In this document: positions 55,601-64,000 of the stretch, piece after piece
How the letters are laid out: every line of letters starts with the position of its first letter
Position numbering within the stretch: the first letter of the stretch is position 1
From: Simmondsia chinensis
Lineage: Eukaryota > Streptophyta > Magnoliopsida > Caryophyllales > Simmondsiaceae
NCBI GenBank assembly: GCA_018398585.1
Contig: JAGTTD010000022.1
Span: 2,011,501 to 2,075,500 of the forward strand
Direction of reading: 5' to 3'
DNA: 64,000 bases
Notes under the pieces: model-generated
What the model saw: only the letters and a program-made list of their open reading frames with translations
What the model was told of the DNA's origin: nothing
Database searches by the model: none
Translations under genes and position numbers: made by a program

Positions 55601-58600
55601 GGTAGGCAAAATTGTGACTGCTGCTCACTCTGGAAAGAGATTCTATGTGGATTCTGTACGTTATGATATGACTGCGGAAAACTCTTTCCCTAGGAAGGAA
55701 GGGTATCTTGGTCCTTTGGAGTACAGTTCATATTCGGAGTACTACAGGCAGAAGTATGCCCTACATCTCTGATCTTCTCTTATTTATCTTTTCAAAAGTC
55801 TTTCCCTCTGATTGGTCACATGTGTCAAGGTTAAGAACTCGTCTTGTGACCATCAAGATTTAGGGACTATTTGGTCGAGTTTCTTTTTTGAAAAACTTGT
55901 TTTTTTTGGGAAAAAGCACTTTTCAGATTTTAAGGGTGTATGGCCTAAAAAGAGAAGTGTTTTTAAATAGAAGTAGAAATTATTTTTCATCTTTATGCAA
56001 CAGTACAAAAATAGTGTTTCTCTTTTAAAGCAGTAGTAAAAGCAAAAACTAATAATTTTTCAGACAAAAAGACCCCCCATTGATAAAAACTTTCTGCAAA
56101 ATTGCTTTCGAAAAAAACAATATTTCACAGCTTGTTCTAATAGGCTTTAAAACCATATTTCATCCAGTGTCATGCAATTCTGCCTTTGTCTCATCATCTG
56201 GTTGAATGACTCTGACACTAATGCAAGTACTGGATGGCCACAATGCACTTCAAATGTTGTGCCTGAAGAAGCAAAAGAGGCGTTTTCCAAATCTGTGAAG
56301 GAAAGATTGACTACTGTGTCAAGTGCTCAAGTGTGATGATAAACTGCATGAGTGCTGGAATGCGGTAGTCTATATTTCCTTCAAAATAGATTGGAGAATA
56401 GTCTGCTTCTTCGTGCACAACATAAGGTGCATCTGGCTGTCTATTTTCAATGTGGCATCAACAGGTATGGTGTTGAACTGATGTATAAAAAACAGCCTCT
56501 AATCAGAGGCCGCGGTGTTTCCTATTGCAAGAATCTTCTTTCCCCTAGATTTGAACACTCGGAAGGTAAGTGCAAGTGACATGACCGCTCATCTTTCATT
56601 CTTCTTCTCTGATCATAGCAGCTGGCACTAATGGGCCTAGCATTGCCTGTGCAGCACTAGACGGGGAGTCTGAAGAGAATCTCGAGAAAACGTACTATGT
56701 TTATTTGCCTGCCGAATTATGTTTTGTTCATCCGCTCCCTGGAGCCCTTGTAAGAGGTGCTCAGAGATTGCCTTCAATAATGAGAAGGGTGGAAAGCATG
56801 TTGCTTGCTATTGAGCTTAAAAGTATGATCAATTCCCCCGTTCCCGCATCAAAGGTTCGCTTTTCTCTTCTTTCCCTAAATTTCAAAAACCATGTGCTCC
56901 ACCCGGGGCGATTCCTCTGACTGAGTCGACAATCTGTAGGTTCTAGAAGCTTTGACTGCCGCATCATGTCAGGAGACGTTTTGCTATGAAAGAGCAGAGC
57001 TTCTCGGTGATGCTTACTTGAAATGGGTTGTAAGTCGGTTTCTATTTCTAAAATATCCCCAAAAGCATGAGGGTCAGCTCACAAGGATGAGACAACAAAT
57101 GGTGAGCAATATGGTATTGTTTCAACACGCATTGGATAAAGGACTTCAGTCATATATCCAAGCAGATCGCTTCGCCCCCTCTAGATGGGCTGCTCCTGGT
57201 GTGCTTCCAGTCTATGATGAAGATAGCAAGGAAGACGAATCATCCTTATTTGATAGCGAAAAATCAACTTCCCATACCGATTTTTCAGATGATCAAATTG
57301 ACTTTGAAGATGATGAGCTTGAGGACGGTGAACTTGAAAGTGACTCGAGTTCTTACCGGGTTCTCTCTAGCAAGACACTAGCAGATGTCGTTGAAGCGCT
57401 AATTGGCGTCCATTATGTTGAAGGTGGGAAAAGTGCCGCTAACCACTTCATGAAATGGATTGGGATTCCGATAGAGTTTGACTCAGAGGAGATTGAGTAT
57501 ACAATTACACCTAGCAATGTTCCAGATAACGTTCTTCGGAGCGTGGACTTTGACACCTTAGAAGGTGCACTGAACATTACTTTCAAGAATAAGACTCTCT
57601 TGGTGGAAGCAATTACTCATGCGTCTCGCCCATCTTCTGGAGTTGCCTGCTACCAGCGGCTAGAGTTTGTCGGTGATGCAGTTTTGGATCATCTAATAAC
57701 TAGGCACCTGTTCTTTAAGTACACAGATCTGCCACCTGGACGTCTGACCGATCTGCGTGCTGCCGCTGTGAACAATGAGAATTTTGCCCGAGTGGCTGTT
57801 AAACACAAGCTCCATGTGCATCTAAGACACGGGTCTACTGCCCTTGAGAAACAGGTTTCGTTTTTACTTTTCTGTTTCCCCTCATCTTTGAGCCATAGTA
57901 GTTAAACTTTGATCCGGATTTTTGAATTTTACGATTCTACGATTCTAAATTGCCAATCAGTCCTGATTTTTAGTTGAATCGTCCCTACAGTCCTTAAGAA
58001 CAAAGAAAAATTTAATGGTAGGATCATAGTATGATCTTATAATACCGATCCTATGGAGAGTGCAAATTAGAGTTATGTTGCAACATGGTTTACTTTTGTA
58101 CTAAAACTTGTAAATTGAAGTATTTTATCTATTATGTAACTTTTCATGCATTGCTTTTAAAGTTATAGTGAAGGTTAAATACGAGAACCACTCAGCAAAC
58201 TTGAATGTGCCTAGTGATTTGCGGACGTTTTATAGTTTGATTTGTTATCTTTTGGCTTTTGAGTGCTTAAGGTTTTTTATGATACTTTTGGAAACTATAT
58301 AGTTCATTCTAATATTAGAAACATTAGGATTCCAACTCTGAAGACCCAAATGATCCTTGGTGGAATCTGAATTCTGACTATCTTGCTTTGACCTACTTTA
58401 TGAGCATTGTGTAATCTTTCTTGCTACTTTAAAATCGATTTCTTGGAAGGGCTTGATGTTTCTTGTTCTCAAGTTATGAGTTTTTTTTTCTTGTGTAGAT
58501 ACGTGATTTTGTGAAGGAAGTTCAAGATGAACTGTCAAAACCCGGCTTTAACTCTTTTGGGTTGGGAGATTGCAAGGCTCCAAAGGTTCTTGGTGACATT

Positions 58601-60898
58601 TTTGAATCAATTGCTGGATCTATTTTTCTTGACAGTGGACGGGACACAAGCGTTGTCTGGAAGGTGAACATATATGGCACCATCACACTCATTTATCTTA
58701 GCTGGGGATGCAATTGGGCGGGTTGGGCATGGAAGGTTCTCTCGTATTAGTACCACCACAAATTTTTGTTTACATACTCTACTGTTACTCGTGACGAAAC
58801 AAAATTCCGAATCCATACCCCTATCCATGAGTATTTAACCCCACACCACCTTGTACTCCTGGGTCCCTAAATGCCTATTGTCATATCCACCCGTTAACCG
58901 GTAGCATCTTTACTTCATCTCAAAATGATACGATAATAGTAATTATCATCTAGAGCTTTCTTAAATATATTGAGTTATTTATGGTATGTCGTCGAAAACT
59001 TTCTTAAACAGTATTTAGTAAATATATTGATGAATACACGGACGAGGTAGGGTGGCTGAAGATAAAAGACCGAACCCTACTCTTGACCTGCCACGCCATG
59101 TACTTTTACTGTACCTATTTATTTACTCATACGCCCTTTTGACAATGGATTGTCATCCCTAACTTCAACAGGGCTTCAAGTATATTGAAGTCTTTAAGTG
59201 TGTTGTGCTCAAAATCTGCCCTTTGGTTTCAGGTTTTTGAGCCTCTGTTGCAACCTATGGTCACCCCAGAAACACTCCCTATGCATCCCGTGAGAGAGCT
59301 ACAAGAAAGATGCCAGCAGCAAGCTGAAGGTTTGGAGTACAAGGCTTCTCGAACCGGTAATTTAGCCACAGTTGAGGTTTACGTTGATGGTGTCCAAATT
59401 GGCGTGGCTCAAAACGCGCAAAAGAAGATGGCACAGAAATTAGCTGCTAGGAATGCTCTGATTGCTCTAAAAGAGAAGGAAACTACTGAAGCTAAGGATA
59501 AGGCTGAGGAAAACGGGAAGAAGAGAAAGAATGATGGCCAAACGTATACTAGACAGACGCTGAATGACATCTGTTTACGAAGAAATTGGCCCATGCCGTT
59601 TTACAGGTCAGACATAAGCGTACTTGTTTCCCTTCACCCTTGTTTTTCGTGAAAGTTAGAACGAGATTGAGTGTGTTTGGGCCTGTGGTTTGATTATTGT
59701 GGGGAAACTACAAGGATTTATAGTTCATCTGAAAATCGAATTGGACTGTGGAATTGCAATCCAGTTATAATTTTGATGGATTTAGAATTAGGATGAAATT
59801 GAATTCTTGAGTTAATCAAAGGAATCACGAGTCATCATAGGTTTTGGGTCAATTGGGTTGAATTATTTTGAGTTTTGGGTCAGTTAGAGTCGAGTATCGT
59901 TCTGAAATTTCAAGTCAATTCAGTCTGAGTTTTAGTCGGGTTGGACAAATTCGTGATCGAATCACCTCAAGATTTGACTTTGTTGGGCTCAATGATTTTA
60001 GGATTTAGGTTAGCATGGGTCAGATTTAAATTGATTCTAGTCATTTCGAACTTGAATGAGATTTGAGTACCTTTGGGATTGCTGTTTGATTATTTTTAGA
60101 AAAGCTGCAAGATGAAAAAATTCTCAAACCTGTCGTCTCTAAGAACGTTTGGTTAGGTGGTGCTTTAGAAAACCGTTCTTTACATTAAAACGAACTCTCG
60201 ATAAATTTACAACATTTTCCAACGACGTAAAAATGGAACTGTAGTCTAACTGTAATTGTTGGAAACTCCTAAATGTTTCATGCTAAAAAACGCCATTCGG
60301 CGTTCCAAAGTCATATTTGAATTTCCAACACATCTCAAAGTCGATGGAAACACGATTCAAACAATCATGGATCGTTTTGATAAGAAGATACTTATTAGAT
60401 GATTTGTTAACTAATTATATCATTTGATTTAAAAAAAATGATTGAATTGTGTGTGGATATACTGGAGTCAATTTTTTTTATTTTATTCATTGGAATACTC
60501 AATTTTCTTGGTTATTGCTTAACATTGACTTCGTTCTAATATTTATATATTTATGCTTTAATGTCTCAATTAATGACGTTTCATTAATTTTTCTTGTATA
60601 TGTAATATATAGTGACACAAGCTATACGCTCCGAATCTTAAAAACTTCTATGACTACCTGCTTCCTTGTTCCCGCCTCTGCTTTGTGTAACTATGAGTCT
60701 AATGTGGTCCTGTTCATTAGGTGTGTGAACGAAGGTGGTCCGGCACATGCAAAGAGGTTCACATTTGCTGTGAGGGTGAACACAAGTGACAAAGGATGGA
60801 CAGATGAATGCATAGGAGAGCCCATGCCCAGTGTGAAGAAGGCTAAGGACTCTGCTGCTGCTCTTCTTTTGGAGCTTCTTAATAAATGGTACTCTTGA
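46693..60898 (+). CDS. DCL1: Dicer-like 1 ribonuclease III, microRNA-processing
   Basis: Twenty exons: 46693-47691, 47780-47893, 49821-50031, 50211-50605, 50697-50928, 51601-51773, 51870-51992, 52668-52828, 52936-53169, 53265-53415, 53517-53699, 54484-54645, 54727-54822, 55134-55753, 56465-56565, 56622-56854, 56940-57854, 58499-58663, 59233-59606, 60721-60898. All borders are GT-AG and the phases agree, giving 1939 residues, close to Arabidopsis DCL1 and with the same exon count. This nuclear enzyme cuts pri- and pre-miRNA hairpins into about 21-nt duplexes. Seen in order: a charged, Arg-rich N-terminus; helicase with ETGAGKT (292-298), DECH (400-403) and QSRGRAR (785-791); Dicer dimerisation domain (about 845-935); PAZ region (about 1180-1330); RNase IIIa with [12 protein letters not shown] (E1416, D1420) and D1545/E1548; RNase IIIb with [12 protein letters not shown] (E1638, D1642) and D1734/E1737; two dsRNA-binding domains (about 1772-1840, 1860-1935). 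All catalytic residues are present. Feedback by miR162 and by an intron 14 hairpin is likely. Confidence 0.98.
54634..54736 (+). promoter_or_regulatory. miR162 target site across DCL1 exon 12/13 junction
   Basis: Exon 12 ends CTGGATGCAGAG (54634-54645) and exon 13 starts GTGTTATCGA (54727-54736). Spliced, this 22-nt string is the complement of miR162 as I know it, apart from the bulge/mismatch region, and sits at the same junction as in Arabidopsis DCL1. The site exists only in spliced RNA. Confidence 0.88.
55865..56155. mobile_element. hAT-like MITE in DCL1 intron 14
   Basis: GGGACTATTTGGTCGAG at the left and, in reverse complement, AAGCCTATTAGAACAAGCTG at the right. Inner text (AAGTGTTTTTAAATAGAAGT, AGAAATTATTTTTCATC) is shared with 41190-41240. 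Copy is diverged. Confidence 0.65.
56236..56437 (+). ncRNA. Long hairpin in DCL1 intron 14, miR838-like candidate
   Basis: 5' arm 56236-56330 and 3' arm 56350-56437 pair over most of their length. Core: ATGTTGTGC (56254-56262) with GCACAACAT (56415-56423), and GAAGAAGCA (56265-56273) with TGCTTCTTC (56404-56412), with a single mismatch and a G-U pair between, i.e. 20 positions with one mismatch. Outer GCCA...ATGCAC pairs with GTGCAT..TGGC, inner AAGGAAA with TTTCCTT and GACTAC with GTAGTC. It lies in the same intron as Arabidopsis MIR838. Candidate only, no expression evidence. Confidence 0.6.
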
Positions 60899-61165
60899 TT
60901 CATTAACTTATTATTTCTGTTATTTAGATAATATAAAAGATAATTTTAACTTACTATTTTTAGATTTAGTGGGTTCAGATGAATAAGTTCGAGTTTGAAG
61001 ATGTTTATGTATACAATTAAAGTACCGAATTGGGTGTATTTATTTCTAAATATTTCTCTAAATTTTTTAAAATAAAAAAGTTCGAGTTTGAAGATGTTCA
61101 TGTATACAATTAAAGTACCCAATTGGGTGTATTTATTTGTAAAATGTTCTAATGGAAAGATAAAG
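60899..61165. repeat. DCL1 3' region with tandem duplication (93-bp period)
   Basis: AAGTTCGAGTTTGAAGATGT starts at 60985 and again at 61078, followed both times by ATGTATACAATTAAAGTACC and TTGGGTGTATTTATTT. Begins about 90 bases after the DCL1 stop, so it may be in the 3' UTR. Confidence 0.9.
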
Positions 61166-61235
61166 ATGCATGCAGTCTTATATCTTCAAGGTGCTACCTT
61201 AAGGAGAGGCTGTTTGCGGAGGATGTCCAACCCTA
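61165..61235 (-). mobile_element. SINE fragment
   Basis: GCATGCAGTCTTATATCTTC, AAGGAGAGGCTGTTTGCGGA. Middle of the body only. Confidence 0.6.
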
Positions 61236-61334
61236 AAAGACTAACAAACAAAAAATGTAATACAATACCATGATTATAATTATATTCGGATTATTGAAAT
61301 TAATTAAGCTACAATATGTTCTACAATGGATCCC

Positions 61335-61445
61335 ACATAACATGCTGCGGAGAGGGCCTTGAGTGCCTTGCGCCGGTGCTTAAGGGTTTGGGTAAACCGG
61401 GGTCCCACCTACCCCCCTCACGGGGTGGGTTGGTTCTTTATGCTG
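61335..61445. repeat. Unassigned GC-rich repeat-like stretch
   Basis: GCCTTGCGCCGGTGCTTAAG, GGTTTGGGTAAACCGGGGTC, ACCCCCCTCACGGGGTGGGT. Unlike its AT-rich surroundings and unlike the SINE family; contains small self-complementary pieces (GGTTTGGGTAAACC, ACCCCCCTCACGGGGTGGGT). I do not recognise it. Confidence 0.45.
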
Positions 61446-61459
61446 ATTGGGTTTATTAG

Positions 61460-61520
61460 CAGCAGTAACAATAACAACAAACCTAGTGCCTCCAAGGGCT
61501 CCCGCCTAAGCAGGGTTTGG
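61460..61520 (-). mobile_element. 5'-truncated SINE, 11-bp target duplication
   Basis: GGGTTTATTAG at 61449-61459 and 61521-61531 flanks the family 3' end in minus orientation (AACAACAAACCTAGTGCCTC, CCTAAGCAGGGTTTG). Confidence 0.85.
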
Positions 61521-61654
61521 GGGTTTATTAGGCATTTGCAAATTTACCCATCGATTTGTTGGTTTTTATTGGTCAACTAACAGGACTTATTATATTTGAA
61601 CCCATTCCATTTTGTCAAGATATGTTCAAGTTTTAGTAGGTCACTACATACTTA

Positions 61655-61913
61655 ACCTAAGAGGTTACCAACACGCAAGCACCTGATTCCATTAGAATTT
61701 TGAAGTTAAGCGTGCTTGGGTGAGAGTAGTACCAAGATGGGGGATCTCCTAGGAAGTACTCGTATTGCACCCCTTAGGTTGGGGGTTCTCGAAAATTGCC
61801 TCTCTTCAAGGCAGTACCCTGAAGGGGGAAGACTGTGGACATCCATCCCCTCGGACTTTGCTTAGGCGGGAGCCCTTGGGACACTGAGAATATTGCTTTT
61901 TTTTTTTTTTTTT
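61655..61913 (+). mobile_element. Full-length 5S-headed composite SINE, 19-bp target duplication
   Basis: GTAGGTCACTACATACTTA (61636-61654) and GTAGGTCATTACATACTTA (61914-61932). Head TTACCAACACGCAAGCACCT, then AAGTTAAGCGTGCTTGGGTG. Tail ATATTGC followed by about 20 T. Confidence 0.95.
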
Positions 61914-62385
61914 GTAGGTCATTACATACTTAGATGAAATATGTTATGAATGTGGAAAATTTATGGGTTGCCATAGGTTATTTATGACTCATTGGAACCA
62001 GAACTAGAGCAACCATATAAAATAGTTTTTTATGGGTTTGCGTGGGACAAGATGATCTCAAAACGAACCTAACCCACCTGTTGATTACTCCTAGTGCCTT
62101 GTGATAAGAAAAAAAGTCTCTCAAGTGAACAAGGATATAATGTGTTAATTGTAATACTAAAAAAGTCATTACGGATATGCTAGCTGGTCTATAATGACTA
62201 TTTATAGTAACTACCTCGCCTCGACTCTGGAGTGGTTTGAATTTGAGCTTTATTATCTCTCTTCATCTACATAAAATGTCTCGGGTTTCTTTTTCTTGGG
62301 GATCTTGAAGTATTTTCTTACCCTTGTAATGGCTTAAAAATACTCAGTTATCCTTGTCTTCTAATCAAAATTCTCATAGCAACTA

Positions 62386-62840
62386 GGGGTGTATCTCAGT
62401 CGAGGTGAGCCCAGCCTGTCAAGCTCGGGGCTTGACTCATTTACAATTTGGCTTGAAGCTCGTTGAGCCCAAAAACCTCAAGCTTGAGCTTGGCTTATTA
62501 TAGACCCAGGTTCTGTTGAGTTCGAATCTAGTTTTGTGAGCTTTGAACTAAGTTTGTAATTTTTTAGGTTAATTTAAGTTCAATTTGAGCTAGTTTAGGC
62601 TCAAATTTGATTCAGTTGGATATATCTAAGCTAGTAAATCATATTGAAATAGACTTGCTTGAACTCGTTTGGGTTTAGTGAGCCTACAAGCTCAAGCTTT
62701 ATTAAGCTCGAATTCAGCTCGATAAGCTAAAATAAGCTGGTTGACTCACCTCGAGCTTGAATCAAACCAAGCTTTTCTAGTTTTATAACAAGCCAGTTCA
62801 TAAATACTCGCAAGCTAACGCGACTTATTTACACTTCAAA
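62386..62840. mobile_element. GAGCTCG-word non-autonomous DNA element
   Basis: Begins TAGGGGTGTATCTCAGTCGA, close to the 38098 copy (AAGGGGTGTATCTGAGC), and has AAGCTCGTTGAGCC, AGGCTCAAATTTG and GAGCTTGAATC-type words throughout. Confidence 0.65.
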
Positions 62841-63428
62841 TTACAACTGGGTTATCTTTTTTTGGGATGAACAAATAAATTAAACTTGCAGGGTTCCCAA
62901 AAACAATAAGACATAAATGTACAACAAAAGAGAGGCCAAAATGTGCAAAAAAATGGAGCAAAATTAATTAGATTCCCTTTGTTAACTTAAAAGCACACTT
63001 TACATGAACTGCTCTCCACAAAAGAATCTGCCTATAATATTCTTTATGTGCTGACTCGTGTCAAAGTTTGGTTGCATAAGCATAAATGCTCCAGGAATCT
63101 TTATTTTTAAATAATTAATGATTCGTAGAACAGTGTTGGCAAAATCAAATAAAGAAAACCAGATTAAAATGGACAGAAGTTACCTTGGTAACACTAACCC
63201 GACATGACTAAGAGAAGCTAAATACCGCAAACAGCCCTCAACGGGACAACAAAATGACTCATAGAAATATGAGAACCAAAACAAAGAATGAGCAATACCC
63301 ATCACAGAAGAACAAAAACAAAGGAGGAATCCTAACGCTAAGTACTATAAAGTCTCAGTATATACAATGAGATACTTTGAAGTTTAAAATTTTTATCACT
63401 TAGAAAGTTCAAAATTTTCATCAATTAG
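62841..63428. other. Intergenic, no gene supported
   Basis: A-rich; no element recognised. Confidence 0.5.
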
Positions 63429-63443
63429 ATACTCTTCGACTAA

Positions 63444-63687
63444 TGCAACTGGATTCCATTAGAACTCCGAAGTTAAGTGTGTTTCGGCAAGAGTGGTATC
63501 AGGATGGGTGATCTCCTGGGAAGTTCTCGTGTTGCCAACCCTATAAGATTGGGGGTACTCGAAAATAGCCTCTCGGCAGGGTTACATCCTAAAGGGGTAA
63601 GGCTGCGTACATCCACCTCTCCCAGACCTCGCTTATGCGGAAGCTCTTGAGGCACTGGGTCTATTGTTATTGTTGTTGTTGTTGTAA
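63444..63687 (+). mobile_element. 5S-headed composite SINE with TTG tail
   Basis: Head GATTCCATTAGAACTCCGAA, GATGGGTGATCTCCTGGGAA; body GGTAAGGCTGCGTACATCC; end GGCACTGGGTCTATTGTTATTG plus TTG units. Flanking ATACTCTT at 63429 and 63688, continuing with three changes. Confidence 0.9.
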
Positions 63688-63702
63688 ATACTCTTGCGCT
63701 AA

Positions 63703-64000
63703 AATTTGATAGATTTGCATTAAAAAAAAAAAAAATTTAAAGTCAAACAGAATGACAATATGACATATAATCAGCTAAAATTTGATGATATTTTGCTAAA
63801 AATGCTCACATAACATATGATTTCAATAGCATATAGGCAGCTTACATCTAAATTCGTTGACTTTTTATCTTTACTTGCTAGCTTTTTGCTAAAAAGTATA
63901 ATATGTCTTATATGTATTATCATACTCATTTACTACAACACTTTCTGTGCAAAACTGATCAAATTCTTACAAAAGTTCATTTGGACATAAGGAACTTAAG
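63703..64000. other. AT-rich window end
   Basis: No gene or element seen. Confidence 0.5.

Noticed and set aside
55754..55772. DCL1 ending after exon 14
   Set aside because: The stop lies in intron 14; a good donor (AA|GTATGC) and the acceptor at 56464 restore the frame exactly as in the family.
55865..56155. The MITE in intron 14 as the miRNA precursor
   Set aside because: Its arms pair poorly and its words are shared with dispersed repeats; the foldback at 56236-56437 is much better paired and single-copy in this window.

Overview
The window is nuclear DNA from a flowering plant, most likely a eudicot. The evidence is a complete 20-exon Dicer-like 1 (DCL1) gene, plant-type amino-acid permease, WAT1/EamA transporter, F-box, plastid GNAT and inhibitor-3 genes, AT-rich introns with GT-AG borders, and a dense layer of short plant transposable elements. 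I cannot name the species.

Layout: 847-2192 (+), last two exons of an amino-acid permease whose N-terminal half lies before the window. 3251-4754, an inverted pair of G/C-strand-biased MITEs and a hAT MITE. 5101-5448 (+), a PP1 inhibitor-3. 9603-10832 (-), an F-box gene. 12.6-17.9 kb, gene-free, with a Copia 5' end. 17992-19268, a 5'-truncated LINE with its own solo LTR. 19610-24127 (+), a four-exon GNAT acetyltransferase with a TRIM in its third intron. 28382-31950 (+), a six-exon WAT1-related transporter. 32456-33364 (-), an unnamed multi-pass membrane protein. 33.4-45.7 kb, a repeat field. 45.7-60.9 kb (+), DCL1. 60.9-64 kb, more repeats.

Most of the small open frames are explained by SINEs. 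About 28 copies or fragments, in both orientations, belong to one composite family: a head that is nearly a whole 5S rRNA (with its internal pol III promoter), a body and 3' domain of the kind shared by many angiosperm SINEs, and either a TTG-repeat or a T-rich tail. Many are bounded by clear 10-31 bp target-site duplications. Similar 3' sequence also ends an RTE-type LINE remnant at 39.1-39.8 kb, inside one pair of flanking repeats, which suggests the LINE partner.

DCL1 is the centre of interest. All 20 exons splice in frame to a 1939-residue protein with intact helicase, PAZ, two RNase III and two dsRBD regions. The transcript carries the miR162 target across the exon 12/13 junction. Intron 14, the intron that holds miR838 in Arabidopsis, contains a long foldback with an almost perfectly paired 20-bp block. 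This is a candidate second feedback loop in which Dicer cuts its own pre-mRNA. The DCL1 leader also carries a tandem duplication and SINE insertions.
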